Assembly (NCBI GenBank): GCA_016717855.1
Contig: JADKEV010000028.1
Location: 70,201 to 134,200 of the forward strand
Direction of reading: 5' to 3'
DNA length: 64,000 nt
Source of the DNA: Betaproteobacteria bacterium
GTDB taxonomy: Bacteria > Pseudomonadota > Gammaproteobacteria > Burkholderiales > Casimicrobiaceae
Shown here in pieces: positions 18,452 through 27,608 of the stretch. The notes under the pieces were generated by a model. That model ran no database searches and was not told the DNA's origin. It saw only the letters and a list, made by a program, of their open reading frames with translations. The number at the start of each line of letters is the position of its first letter. Position 1 is the first letter of the stretch. A program made the position numbers and the translations under genes.

Positions 18452-19252
18452 ATGCTGGTTCATCCGCAGTTCGATCCCGTGGCGCTGAGTCTGGGCCCGC
18501 TGGCGATACGCTGGTACGGTCTGATGTACCTGGCGGCGTTCCTGCAGGTGTGGCTGTTGGGAAAGTACCGGGCGCGCCAGGGCATCGTGCCGGGCTGGAG
18601 GCCGCGCGACGTGGAGGATCTCCTCTTTTTTGGTGTGCTGGGCGTGATCGTCGGCGGCCGCCTGGGCGAAGTCCTCCTGTACCACCCCGACTACTATCTA
18701 TCCCATCCGCTGGAGATCTTCGCCGTCTGGAAGGGCGGCATGGCGTTTCACGGCGGATTTCTCGGCGTCCTGGTTGCCGTGTGGTGGTGGGGACGAAAAA
18801 ACGGCCGGGCGTTTTTCGCGGTGACCGACTTCATCGCGCCGCTGGTGCCGCTGGGCTACGCATTCGGGCGCATCGGCAACTTCATCAACGCGGAACTGGT
18901 GGGCCGGCCGACAGACGTGCCGTGGGCGATGGTCTTTCCGAACGTGGACAATCTGCCGCGGCACCCTTCGCAGCTCTATCACGCGGGACTCGACGGCCTG
19001 GCGCTGTTCCTGATTCTCTGGCTGTACACCGCGCGGCCCCGGCGGGTTGGCGCCGCTTCCGCGCTGTTTCTGATCGGCTATGGCACGGCGCGCAGCTTCG
19101 TCGAACTGTTCCGGACGCCGGACTTCGAAGTGAATTGGTTCGGAATCGCGCTGACCTCGGGGCAACTCTACAGCCTGCCCATGGTCGCGGTCGGTCTCTG
19201 GTTCTGGTTTCGCGCGCACCGAGCGCCCGCGCCGGCCGCCCCAGGCGGCTGA
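18452..19252 (+). CDS. lgt: Prolipoprotein diacylglyceryl transferase
   Basis: A 266-residue inner-membrane enzyme that moves diacylglycerol from phosphatidylglycerol to the lipobox Cys of prolipoproteins. The Lgt signature is GYAFGRIGNFINAELVGRPTD, with the catalytic region KGGMAFHGGFLG before it; seven or so membrane helices are visible. ATG 18452 (MLVHPQFDPVA) is the standard start. A TATAAT at 18410-18415 may be its -10 box, though no good -35 box is present. Confidence 0.95.
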   Translation: MLVHPQFDPVALSLGPLAIRWYGLMYLAAFLQVWLLGKYRARQGIVPGWRPRDVEDLLFFGVLGVIVGGRLGEVLLYHPDYYLSHPLEIFAVWKGGMAFHGGFLGVLVAVWWWGRKNGRAFFAVTDFIAPLVPLGYAFGRIGNFINAELVGRPTDVPWAMVFPNVDNLPRHPSQLYHAGLDGLALFLILWLYTARPRRVGAASALFLIGYGTARSFVELFRTPDFEVNWFGIALTSGQLYSLPMVAVGLWFWFRAHRAPAPAAPGG

Positions 19253-19268
19253 CGTACCCGGCGGCCCG

Positions 19269-19655
19269 CTAGTCGAGGCGGCGATACTCACCGTCCAGGA
19301 CCTTGCCCCCGCCGCCTGCCTGGGCTTGCAGGCGGCCGGTCAGGTTGATGGGCAATGCCAGCAGCGCGAGCGCGGCAACGTCGGTCACGATACCGGGCAG
19401 GATGAACAGCACTCCGGCCAGCACCTTGCGTCCGCTGTCGAGCAGGCTGCTGAGCAGCGGCGCGTGGCCGGAGAACGCCGCGTGGGACTTGGCGCGGAAT
19501 GCGACTTGCTCGTTCCTGAGCAACAGCCAGCCGCCCACCAACCCGGCACCAAGCCAGAACCAGACCGGCACGCCGGTCCATGCCGCGAACTGGATCGTGA
19601 CGTAAATGTCCAGAGCCGGAAAGCCGAGTAAAATGAGCAACAGAACTATTCGCAT
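19269..19655 (-). CDS. fxsA: FxsA family membrane protein
   Basis: A 128-residue small inner-membrane protein with two to three hydrophobic segments (MRIVLLLILLGFPALDIYVT; LVGGWLLLRNEQ; FILPGIVTDVAALALLALP). The last segment carries the PG-IVTD pattern typical of FxsA. In E. coli, overexpression relieves F-exclusion of phage T7; the native role is not known. It converges on lgt with 16 bases between the stops. Confidence 0.88.
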   Translation of the reverse strand: MRIVLLLILLGFPALDIYVTIQFAAWTGVPVWFWLGAGLVGGWLLLRNEQVAFRAKSHAAFSGHAPLLSSLLDSGRKVLAGVLFILPGIVTDVAALALLALPINLTGRLQAQAGGGGKVLDGEYRRLD

Positions 19656-19672
19656 GTAATCCTTCTTTCCCT

Positions 19673-20020
19673 ATGACTCCCCAACCGCTGCTTGTACTGA
19701 CGACACTGCCGGATGCCGCTACCGCGGAAGCGATCGCCCGACGGCTGATCGACGACGGTTGCGCCGCATGCGTGGCCGTCGGTTCGCCCGTACGCTCACT
19801 CTATCATTGGCGCGGCAAAACCGAAACCGCCACGGAAACCCCGCTTTCCATCAAGACGACGGCGCGGGCGTATCAGGCCGTCGAAACGCTGTTGCGCGCA
19901 TTGCACCCGTATGAACTGCCGGAGATCATCGCGATTCCCATAACCGGCGGCCTGGCTCCGTACCTGGATTGGATCGCGGCGGAGTCCGATCGTTCGACTG
20001 CGCATGCGCTTGTTTCCTAG
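19673..20020 (+). CDS. cutA: Divalent-cation tolerance protein CutA
   Basis: A 115-residue CutA1 protein, a small trimeric ferredoxin-like fold. It has TTLPDAATAEAIARRLIDDGCAACV-type features at the N-terminus, SLYHWRGKTETATETPLSIKT in the middle and HPYELPEIIAIPI at the end. Its 3' end overlaps the start of the DsbD N-terminal-domain gene by 17 bases, as is usual for cutA-dsbD in betaproteobacteria. Confidence 0.95.
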   Translation: MTPQPLLVLTTLPDAATAEAIARRLIDDGCAACVAVGSPVRSLYHWRGKTETATETPLSIKTTARAYQAVETLLRALHPYELPEIIAIPITGGLAPYLDWIAAESDRSTAHALVS

Positions 20021-20438
20021 ACTGCTTCTCTGGTCCCTGGCACTGCTGCTGGCCCCCTTGCCGGGCGTCGCCCAGGACTTGCTGGACCCGGATGAGGCCT
20101 TCCGCGCCACTGCCCGACTCGTCCGGGCCGACCTGATCGAAGTGCGCTACCAGACCGCCCCTGGGTATTACCTGTATCGCGACCGGCTCGCGTTTGCGCT
20201 GGAACCCGCGGAGGCGATGCTGGGCAAGCCCAAGCTGCCGGCGGGCAAGACCAAGCATGACGAGTTTTTCGGGAAACAGGTGATCTACCGGCATCGCACT
20301 GTCGTGACGGTTCCGGTCACTGCCGGGTCGGGCATCCCTCTAACGCTGACCGCGGACCTGCAGGGTTGCGCCGACATCGGTGTTTGCTATCCACCGGTGC
20401 GGCGCAAGTTCACGCTGTTGCCCAGTCCGGCCCCGTGA
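20004..20438 (+). CDS. Stand-alone N-terminal domain of DsbD
   Basis: A 144-residue periplasmic protein equal to DsbD-alpha alone. It has a signal peptide (LLLWSLALLLAPLPGVA), the immunoglobulin-like fold segment APGYYLYRDRLAFAL and the redox pair Cys122/Cys128 in GCADIGVCYPP. In full-length DsbD (about 570-600 residues) a membrane domain and a thioredoxin domain follow and supply electrons. Both are absent, and the gene stops cleanly and overlaps the next start by GTGA. It may receive electrons from a separate CcdA/ScsB-type protein or be a functional remnant. It is easily mistaken for a whole dsbD. Confidence 0.82.
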   Translation: MRLFPRLLLWSLALLLAPLPGVAQDLLDPDEAFRATARLVRADLIEVRYQTAPGYYLYRDRLAFALEPAEAMLGKPKLPAGKTKHDEFFGKQVIYRHRTVVTVPVTAGSGIPLTLTADLQGCADIGVCYPPVRRKFTLLPSPAP

Positions 20439-20983
20439 TCCAGGTCCGGACTGCGGCAGTCTTGCTGGCGGCGGGCGCCCTCGCTCTGTCCGTTGGATTC
20501 GCGACCAACTATCTGCTGCGCGGCAGCCCGGTAACGACCGGCGTTTCGGACGAAGCAGACGTCGAGGGACTGTTTGCCGCGCCGATGCCGGATCTGTCAG
20601 GCAATCCGGTTACGCTTGCTCGCTGGCGCGGCAAAGTGCTGGTTGTCAATTTCTGGGCAACCTGGTGCGTGCCCTGCCGCGAAGAAATCCCGGACTTTGT
20701 TCGCCTGCAGAAGGAATTCGGCGACCGTGGAGTTCAATTTGTCGGGATCGCCGCGGATCAGGCTGACAAAGTTAGCGCATTTGCCAGCGAGCTTCAGATC
20801 AACTATCCGCTGCTGATAGGCGACTTCGCGGCATTGGAACTGGCGAAGCGTGTGGGGAACAAGATCTCGGCGTTGCCCTTTACCGTTGTTCTGGACCGCA
20901 AAGGCCGGCTGGTCCATCGCCAGCTGGGCATACTCAAGATCGATAAATTACGGTCTATTTTCGGCGAACTGCTGCAAAAATAA
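20435..20983 (+). CDS. TlpA-family membrane-anchored thioredoxin
   Basis: A 182-residue thiol-disulfide protein starting at GTG 20435, which overlaps the previous stop. An uncleaved N-terminal anchor (AAVLLAAGALALSVGFA) precedes a periplasmic AhpC/TSA-like thioredoxin fold with the active pair Cys78/Cys81 in NFWATWCVPC and the cis-Pro in ISALPFTVVLD. It is probably a reductant in cytochrome c maturation or disulfide repair and a likely partner of the DsbD-alpha protein encoded just before it. Confidence 0.88.
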   Translation: MIQVRTAAVLLAAGALALSVGFATNYLLRGSPVTTGVSDEADVEGLFAAPMPDLSGNPVTLARWRGKVLVVNFWATWCVPCREEIPDFVRLQKEFGDRGVQFVGIAADQADKVSAFASELQINYPLLIGDFAALELAKRVGNKISALPFTVVLDRKGRLVHRQLGILKIDKLRSIFGELLQK

Positions 20984-21386
20984 GGATATTCCGCGCACCG
21001 AATTGATGAAGTCGCAATTCAACCTGCCCATTCCGGCAGCAAGCTCCGTGGGCCATTGCCGACAGTCCGATAGAAATTCATCTGACAAGTTACGCGCAGT
21101 TCCCTGAATCTAGTGGACATCTGGGCCCAACTTACGGCAAACTGCGCCTCCCGGCACCAGATCGCGCCAGCGAAAGGCAAGCATGGGGAGTTTCAATATC
21201 AAGGCAACGGGATCCGGAAGCAGCAAGCTGGCAGATGTAGTGTCAGGCTTGGACATCGATCTTCCGGCAGTGACAGGATTGGGGATATTCGGCAACGCTT
21301 CAGCTGCCGGCCGCATCTTGCGATGCTCCGGAGCCGTCGCGCTCGCCGGCAAATGTGCAGTGGCCGGCCAGGAGGAGGAATAACCT
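20984..21386. other. Gap where aroQ is usually found; accBC leader
   Basis: About 400 bases between tlpA and accB. In related genomes the type II 3-dehydroquinate dehydratase gene aroQ normally sits here; no frame shows its hallmarks (for example the LHGPNLNLLG start), so it is lost or elsewhere. A 66-codon frame at 21183-21383 has no recognisable similarity. The strong AGGAGGAGGAA just before accB is the only clear signal. Confidence 0.5.
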
Positions 21387-21860
21387 ATGGACTTGCGCAA
21401 GCTGAAGAAACTGATCGACCTGGTCCAGGAGTCCGGCATTGCCGAACTGGAGGTCAAGGAAGGCGAGGAATCGGTTCGCATCACCCGCGCCGTGGGCACC
21501 CAGCAAACGGTGTACCTGCCCCAAGGCGGCTTGGGCAGCATGCAGACGTCCCCCGCCGAGTCCGGTCCGGTGGGCAGGCTACTGGAAAACGGCGTCGCCA
21601 CCGAGGCAGCCCCGGCACCCGTCGATGGCCACACGGTGAAGTCGCCAATGGTCGGGACGTTCTATCGGTCGGCTACGCCGGGCGGAAAGTCGTTCGTCGA
21701 CATCGGCCAGTCGGTCACCGAAGGCGAGACGCTGTGCATCATCGAAGCCATGAAGCTGATGAACGAGATCGAGGCCGATGCCACGGGCGTGATCACGCAG
21801 ATCCTGGTCGAGAATGGACAGGCAGTCGAATATGGACAGCCGCTCTTTGTGATTGGATAG
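21387..21860 (+). CDS. accB: Biotin carboxyl carrier protein of acetyl-CoA carboxylase
   Basis: A 157-residue BCCP, carrying biotin between the carboxylase and transferase halves of acetyl-CoA carboxylase for fatty acid synthesis. The N-terminal LKKLIDLVQESGIAELEVKE segment and a flexible linker are followed by the biotinyl domain, with biotinylated Lys123 in IIEAMKLMNEIEA and the thumb-bearing region KSPMVGTFYRSATPGGK. A strong ribosome binding site precedes it. It is followed by accC after 54 bases. Confidence 0.97.
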   Translation: MDLRKLKKLIDLVQESGIAELEVKEGEESVRITRAVGTQQTVYLPQGGLGSMQTSPAESGPVGRLLENGVATEAAPAPVDGHTVKSPMVGTFYRSATPGGKSFVDIGQSVTEGETLCIIEAMKLMNEIEADATGVITQILVENGQAVEYGQPLFVIG

Positions 21861-21914
21861 GGCACACCGGCGACTCGGCTCGATGAGAGCCGCCGCGCGG
21901 GCGACCGAGAAACC

Positions 21915-23258
21915 ATGTTCGAGAAGATCCTGATCGCCAACCGCGGGGAAATCGCCCTGCGCATCCAGCGTGCCTGCCGCGAAATGGGCATCAAGACGGT
22001 CGTCGTGCATTCAGAAGCCGACGCCGAAGCGAAGTACGTGCGCCTCGCGGACGAATCGGTCTGCATCGGGCCGCCGCCATCGCAGCAAAGCTATCTGAAC
22101 GTCCCGGCCATCATCAGCGCCGCCGAGGTGACGGACGCCGAGGCGATCCATCCCGGCTACGGGTTCCTGTCCGAAAATGCCGACTTTGCCGACAAGGTCG
22201 AAAAGAGCGGATTCGTCTTCATCGGACCGCGCGGCGACACGATTCGCCTGATGGGCGACAAGGTGTCGGCCAAGATCGCGATGAAAAAGGCCGGCGTTCC
22301 TGTGGTTCCGGGTTCGGACGGCGCCGCGCCGGATGACCCCAAGGAAATCATCAAGATCGCCCGCGCGATCGGCTATCCGGTCATCATCAAGGCCTCGGGC
22401 GGCGGCGGCGGGCGCGGCATGCGCATCGTGCACACCGAAGCCGCGCTGCTCAATGCGGTGAACCTGACCCGCGCCGAGGCGCAGGCGGCGTTCAGCAATC
22501 CCACGGTCTACATCGAGAGGTTCCTCGAGAATCCCCGCCACATTGAAATCCAGGTGATGGCGGACGGGTTCCGGAACGCCGTCTACCTGTTCGAGCGCGA
22601 CTGCTCGATGCAGCGCCGCCACCAGAAGATCATCGAGGAAGCGCCGGCGCCCGGCATCCCCGAGAAGCTCCTCGCCCGGATCGGCGAACGCTGCGCCGAG
22701 GCCTGCCGCAAGATCGGCTATCGCGGCGCCGGCACGTTCGAGTTCCTGTACGAGAACAAGGAGTTCTTTTTCATCGAAATGAACACCCGGGTCCAGGTCG
22801 AACATCCGGTGACCGAGGTCATCACGGGCATCGACATCGTGCAGATGCAGATCCGCGTGGCCGCGGGCGAGAGGCTTCCGTTCAAGCAGAAGGACCTGAG
22901 CCATCGCGGACATGCGATCGAATGCCGGATCAATGCCGAGGATCCGTACACGTTCGTGCCCTCCCCCGGCCGCATCACCAGCTACCACGCGCCCGGCGGG
23001 CCCGGCATCAGGGTCGACTCCCACGTCTATCACAACTACTTCGTTCCCCCCAACTACGATTCGATGATAGGCAAGGTCATCGCCTATGGTGACACCAGGG
23101 ACCAGGCCATCGCGCGGATGCGCGTCGCACTCTCCGAAATGGTCGTCGAAGGCATCAAGACCAACATTCCGCTCCACCAGGACTTGATGAACGACGCCGA
23201 GTTCAAGCGCGGCGGCACCACGATTCACTACCTCGAACAGAAGCTCGCGAAGAAGTAG
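21915..23258 (+). CDS. accC: Biotin carboxylase subunit of acetyl-CoA carboxylase
   Basis: A 447-residue ATP-grasp enzyme that carboxylates the biotin of AccB with bicarbonate and ATP. It has the start FEKILIANRGEIALRI, the glycine-rich ATP loop KASGGGGGRGMRIV, the substrate motif FIEMNTRVQVEHPVTE and the C-terminal RMRVALSEMVVEGIKTN. Full length. It shares an operon with accB and ends two bases before prmA. Confidence 0.98.
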   Translation: MFEKILIANRGEIALRIQRACREMGIKTVVVHSEADAEAKYVRLADESVCIGPPPSQQSYLNVPAIISAAEVTDAEAIHPGYGFLSENADFADKVEKSGFVFIGPRGDTIRLMGDKVSAKIAMKKAGVPVVPGSDGAAPDDPKEIIKIARAIGYPVIIKASGGGGGRGMRIVHTEAALLNAVNLTRAEAQAAFSNPTVYIERFLENPRHIEIQVMADGFRNAVYLFERDCSMQRRHQKIIEEAPAPGIPEKLLARIGERCAEACRKIGYRGAGTFEFLYENKEFFFIEMNTRVQVEHPVTEVITGIDIVQMQIRVAAGERLPFKQKDLSHRGHAIECRINAEDPYTFVPSPGRITSYHAPGGPGIRVDSHVYHNYFVPPNYDSMIGKVIAYGDTRDQAIARMRVALSEMVVEGIKTNIPLHQDLMNDAEFKRGGTTIHYLEQKLAKK

Positions 23259-23260
23259 CC

Positions 23261-24172
23261 GTGGCGTGGACGGCGCTCGAATTCACGGTCGCCGGGGACA
23301 GCGCGGAAGCGTGGGCGGACGCGCTCCTTGAAGCCGGTGCGGTGGCGGTCGACGTCACCGACGCTGCCGCCGGGACCGCGGCCGAAGTCCCCCAGTTCGG
23401 AGAGCCCAGCGAGTTCGTGCCGGGCGTCTGGGCGCAGAATGTCCTCACCGCCTTGTTCGACGAGCAAGCCGACGCCGCCGCCATCCTCGCCGCGCTCGCC
23501 GCCGAACGGGACTGGCGCGCGCCGGTGGTGTTCACGCTGTCGCGGGTCGAAGAGCAGGATTGGGTACGGTTGACGCAGTCCCAGTTCGATCCGATCCGGA
23601 TCAGCGCGCGGCTGTGGATACTGCCGAGCTGGCATGTCGCGCCGGATCCGGACGCGATCAACCTGGTCGTGGACCCCGGACTGGCGTTCGGGACCGGCAG
23701 TCATCCGACAACGCGGCTGTGCCTGCAATGGCTGGAAGCGCATCTCGCGGGCGGCGAGGCGGTGCTCGACTACGGCTGCGGCTCCGGCATTCTCGCCATC
23801 GCCGCGAAGCGCCTCGGCGCCGGCACCGTCACCGGGACCGACCTCGACCCGCAGGCATTGATCGCCTCGTGCGCCAACGCGGAGATCAATCGCGTCGCGT
23901 GCACTTTCGCGCCACCGGACGCGCTGGCAGCGGGCGCGTTCGATTGCGTCGTGGCCAACATCCTGACCAATCCGCTGAAGGTCCTTGCCCCGGCGCTCGC
24001 GGGACGCGTGCGCCCGGGCGGGCGTATCGTCCTCTCGGGAATCCTCGTGGACCAGGCCGCAGCCGTCATTGCCGCCTATCAGCCGTGGTTTAATATCGAC
24101 GTATGGCAGACCGACGAAGGCTGGGCGGCGTTGAGCGGGATCCGGCGGCAGGCCGCGCGCCCGGAAGCCTAG
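23261..24172 (+). CDS. prmA: Ribosomal protein L11 methyltransferase
   Basis: A 303-residue SAM-dependent enzyme that trimethylates L11. The N-terminal L11-binding domain is followed by a Rossmann domain with VLDYGCGSGILAIAAKRLG, the acidic GTDLDPQAL strand and FDCVVANILTNPLKVL (NILT motif). It starts at GTG 23261, two bases after the accC stop, so it is probably translated from the same message. Confidence 0.95.
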   Translation: MAWTALEFTVAGDSAEAWADALLEAGAVAVDVTDAAAGTAAEVPQFGEPSEFVPGVWAQNVLTALFDEQADAAAILAALAAERDWRAPVVFTLSRVEEQDWVRLTQSQFDPIRISARLWILPSWHVAPDPDAINLVVDPGLAFGTGSHPTTRLCLQWLEAHLAGGEAVLDYGCGSGILAIAAKRLGAGTVTGTDLDPQALIASCANAEINRVACTFAPPDALAAGAFDCVVANILTNPLKVLAPALAGRVRPGGRIVLSGILVDQAAAVIAAYQPWFNIDVWQTDEGWAALSGIRRQAARPEA

Positions 24173-24233
24173 TCCCAGGCATCAGTCCCGCCCTGTCCCC
24201 GGCGCGGGCCGCCAGCAAGCACACGGAACTTCG

Positions 24234-25364
24234 ATGACCCCGGACGAACTGTTTACGCGCTGCCCCACGTGCAAGACCGTCTACAGGACGCACGAGGAGC
24301 AGCTGTCGGTGCAGGCGGGGAAGGTGCGTTGCGGCCAGTGCCGGATGGTGTTCGACGGGCGCGCGCACCTGGTCGACCTGTCGCCGCGACGGGAGTTGCC
24401 GCCCGACGAAAGTGTGGTGGGGCCGCCAACCGAGACCTTGCGGAGCGCGGCGGAACTGTCTTCGGCAGAAGATGGGCTGGCACCTGCCGCAAGCGCCACC
24501 CATGCCGTGCCGGCAGGCGCGCCTCCCGCCAAGTCCGTGGATCCCGCAGGCAACGTGCCCGGCGACGATACGCCATCCACCACCGCGGACATCGTCGTGG
24601 GGCCACCGGGCGAAAATGCTCCCACGGCCGCGGACACTGCCTGCGTTGCCACACCTGGCGCGGCGGCGGCAGCGGCCACGGACATTGCCGGTATTGCACC
24701 GCTGAACGACCCTGCGACCGCGCCTGCGGACGCTGCAAGCGATGCGGCGGCAGCGGGCGTGCAAGAAGACGCCATCGTTCCCGCCAGTCTTGCGCCGGCC
24801 GTAGAGGCCGCGAAGCCGCCCATACCCGAACCGGAAGTGGAAGTCGTCATGCCGGGCTGGGAAGAGTCCGCCGCGCCGCCGCGGCGCGGCATGCGCTGGG
24901 TCTACGGGGCGTTCGCCGTCCTGCTGCTGGCAGCGCTGCTGGCGCAGGCTGTCTTCCACTTCCGCCACATCCTCGCCGCCCGATATCCGCCGCTGCGCCC
25001 GCATCTGGCCGCGGCCTGCGCGGCGATCGGCTGCACGGTGGAGCCGTTGCGCAACCGGGACGAGATCACCATCGAGTCGCACGATTTGCAGGCGGATCCC
25101 GCCCATCAGGGCCTGTTGATACTGCAGACGACGTTGCGCAACCAGTCCGGGCATCCGCTGGCGTTTCCCCATCTGGAACTCGAACTCAAGGACCTGGGCG
25201 GTCAACCCATTGTGCGGCGCGTGTTCGCGCCGGTCGAATACGCGGGCGGAGCGGCGGATTTCGCCAAGGGCATCCCTGCGAACGCCGAATGGAACGTGAA
25301 GATCTTCCTCGACGCGAGCAGCGTCAGCGCGGGCGGCTACAACCTCTATCTGTTCTATCCCTGA
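24234..25364 (+). CDS. Zinc-ribbon and DUF3426 membrane protein
   Basis: A 376-residue protein of the MJ0042 zinc-finger / DUF3426 type that commonly follows prmA in betaproteobacteria. CPTC and CGQC at residues 9-40 bind zinc in the cytoplasm. A long Ala/Pro-rich linker with repeated VGPP phrases spans residues 60-220, then one membrane helix (AFAVLLLAALLAQAVF) and a periplasmic DUF3426 domain (ILQTTLRNQSGHPLAFPHLE, VFAPVEYA, YNLYLFYP). No function is established; the layout suggests a sensor or scaffold. Confidence 0.85.
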   Translation: MTPDELFTRCPTCKTVYRTHEEQLSVQAGKVRCGQCRMVFDGRAHLVDLSPRRELPPDESVVGPPTETLRSAAELSSAEDGLAPAASATHAVPAGAPPAKSVDPAGNVPGDDTPSTTADIVVGPPGENAPTAADTACVATPGAAAAAATDIAGIAPLNDPATAPADAASDAAAAGVQEDAIVPASLAPAVEAAKPPIPEPEVEVVMPGWEESAAPPRRGMRWVYGAFAVLLLAALLAQAVFHFRHILAARYPPLRPHLAAACAAIGCTVEPLRNRDEITIESHDLQADPAHQGLLILQTTLRNQSGHPLAFPHLELELKDLGGQPIVRRVFAPVEYAGGAADFAKGIPANAEWNVKIFLDASSVSAGGYNLYLFYP

Positions 25365-25433
25365 TTGCCCGCGGTTCGCCGCGCCGATGGAACCGCGCCA
25401 CGACTCCGCGGTGCGCGGCGCTCCCGATTCGGC

Positions 25434-27482
25434 TCAACCGGTCCACGAGCGCAGAACCTGGAACAGATTGTGGTAATCGTCGGTCCACATCCGCCACTCC
25501 GGCTTCTCGACCGGCTCCTTGCCCCACTGCTGGATCGGCGCGAGCGTCTCCGGCTTCTCGGCCAGCAGCACCCATGTGCTTGGCGACTTGATCGGATTCT
25601 CGTCCCCGATGCCCTTGTAGTCGTCGATGTGGAGCGCGGTCATCTTTACAGCCTTGGCGATGGTCCCGAGCACGGGCGCCAGATCGAGGTAGCGATTCGA
25701 CACGTGGTAGGCAAGAATGCCGCCCTCGGCGAGGTGCCGCCGGAACAGTTGCACCGCCTCCCGGGTGATCAAGTGCGCGGGAATCGCGTCGCCCGAAAAC
25801 GCATCGACGGCAAGCACGTCGTATGACTGCGGCTGCTCGCGCTCGATTGACAGCCGGGCGTCGCCGAGCACGATGTCGATCACGGCTTCGCTGTCCTTCA
25901 GGTAGCTGAAATACTCCATCGCCACCAGCGGAACCTGCGGGTCGATTTCGTAGAAGCGGAAGACGTCGTTCTTGCGTCCATAGGTCGCGATCGTGCCGAC
26001 GCCGAGACCGATCATGCCCACCCGGATCGACGGCGATTCCTTCTCCTTGATGTCAATGGCGCGGCCGATCCCAGATGTACCGGTGTAGTAACTAGTCGCG
26101 AAGTGTTTCGCCCAAGGCGCCTGATACTGCTCGCCATGCAGGATCGCCCCGTGGACCAGCCGGCGGTGGTAGTTGTCGCTATCCGGCGCCTCGTAGGAGC
26201 GCACCTTCAGCGACCCGTAGAAGTTGCGCCCCATCCAGAGCGAATCCAGCCGGTCATTGGCCACGTTCAGGTAGGCGATCCCGACCGATCCCAGGATCCC
26301 GGCCAGGCCAATCACCAGCGCCCGGCGCGACCACAGGTGTCCGGCCACCGCGAGCAGCACCGCCACGGCGACGAGGATCAACGCGACCTCGTAATACGAA
26401 GGCAGCACCACCGGCGCGACGAATGCGACCAGCGCCGAGCCCAGCGCGCCGCCCAGCGAGACGATCGCGTAGAACCGGCCGAGGTGGCGCGGATCCGGCT
26501 TGGCCGCGACGAGTTCGCCGTGGCAGAACATGCAGACCAGGAACAGGCCGGCACCGAATACCACCGACTGCGTAAGCAGATCGAATTGGTGGGTCTTGTC
26601 AACGAGCAGCCAGCCCATCGCGCCGACGGCGATGAGCACCGGCCCGAAATAGGTCTCCCGGGAATACCAGCGCTGCCCGTCGAAACACAGGATGAAAGTG
26701 AGCAGATAGATGGTGAGTGGCATCAGCCAGAGGAGCGGCACGCTGGCGATGTTCTCGGTGACGTGATTGGTGACGCCGAGCAGCAGTGCCGACGCGGTGG
26801 CGGCAAGCACCAGCCACCATAACTGGGTGCGTCCCGTCCGCAGCGCCGGCGCCGCGACACCCTGGAACCCTGTCGCCGCATCGGGCTCCGCGGGCAGCGC
26901 ATCCGGGCGGCGCGAGACCCGCACCGCCAGGGCGACCATCAGCATGACGAACACCGCATACAGGATCGACCAGCCCCATGCCTGATCGCGCAGGACGAGC
27001 CTCGGTTCGACCAGGAAGGGATAGCAAAGCAGCGCGACCAGCGAGGCGGTATTCGAGAGCGCGAACAGCCGATAGGGATCGCGCAATGGATGGGTGCGGG
27101 AAAACCAGATCTGCACCAGCGGGCTGGTCGCCGACAACACGACGTAGGGAAGGCCGATTGTCGCCGCGAGCAGGGCCAGTATCTGAGGGATGGGTGCGGC
27201 GCCATCCGCGGGCTTCCAGAACGCCGAGACCGTGATCGGCAGCGCGATCAGCGACAGCGTGACCAGAACCGCATGTATCTTCGCGTGTTTCGCGACACCG
27301 AACCGGCGGGGCGCCCAGTCGGCGTACGCGTAGCCCGCGAGCAGCGCAGTCTGGAAAAAAACCATGCAGGTCGTCCAGACCGCGGCGGAACCGCCAAACC
27401 AGGGCAGAATCTGCTTGGCAATCAGGGGTTGCACCAGGAAAATCAGAAACGCCGAGAGCGTGATGACGACGGCAAAGTGCAT
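25434..27482 (-). CDS. Fused MFS-like membrane protein / spermidine-synthase-like methyltransferase fold
   Basis: A 682-residue two-part protein. Residues 1-400 hold about ten to twelve hydrophobic helices (for example ITLSAFLIFLVQPLIAKQIL and VVFGAGLFLVCMFCHGELVA). The rest is a spermidine-synthase-like Rossmann domain with VGMIGLGVGTIATYGRKND, FYEIDPQV, VLGDARLSIE and DVLAVDAFSGDAIP. Family members are annotated as fused MFS/spermidine synthases, but polyamine synthesis by this fusion has not been generally shown. The start is ATG 27482; the same frame stays open to 29171 only because it lies antisense to the next gene. It is divergent from the erythromycin-esterase-like gene. Confidence 0.8.
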   Translation of the reverse strand: MHFAVVITLSAFLIFLVQPLIAKQILPWFGGSAAVWTTCMVFFQTALLAGYAYADWAPRRFGVAKHAKIHAVLVTLSLIALPITVSAFWKPADGAAPIPQILALLAATIGLPYVVLSATSPLVQIWFSRTHPLRDPYRLFALSNTASLVALLCYPFLVEPRLVLRDQAWGWSILYAVFVMLMVALAVRVSRRPDALPAEPDAATGFQGVAAPALRTGRTQLWWLVLAATASALLLGVTNHVTENIASVPLLWLMPLTIYLLTFILCFDGQRWYSRETYFGPVLIAVGAMGWLLVDKTHQFDLLTQSVVFGAGLFLVCMFCHGELVAAKPDPRHLGRFYAIVSLGGALGSALVAFVAPVVLPSYYEVALILVAVAVLLAVAGHLWSRRALVIGLAGILGSVGIAYLNVANDRLDSLWMGRNFYGSLKVRSYEAPDSDNYHRRLVHGAILHGEQYQAPWAKHFATSYYTGTSGIGRAIDIKEKESPSIRVGMIGLGVGTIATYGRKNDVFRFYEIDPQVPLVAMEYFSYLKDSEAVIDIVLGDARLSIEREQPQSYDVLAVDAFSGDAIPAHLITREAVQLFRRHLAEGGILAYHVSNRYLDLAPVLGTIAKAVKMTALHIDDYKGIGDENPIKSPSTWVLLAEKPETLAPIQQWGKEPVEKPEWRMWTDDYHNLFQVLRSWTG

Positions 27483-27608
27483 GGCGAAGGAATCCCCTTG
27501 AAGGTACGGCGCCGGACGCCGGCAGCGGCGATTACGGATGTCCGCGCTGCGGAAGAATTGGTCTTGTGTCGGACGGCCCGACGCAGACAATAGCGAACGA
27601 GGTCGAAA

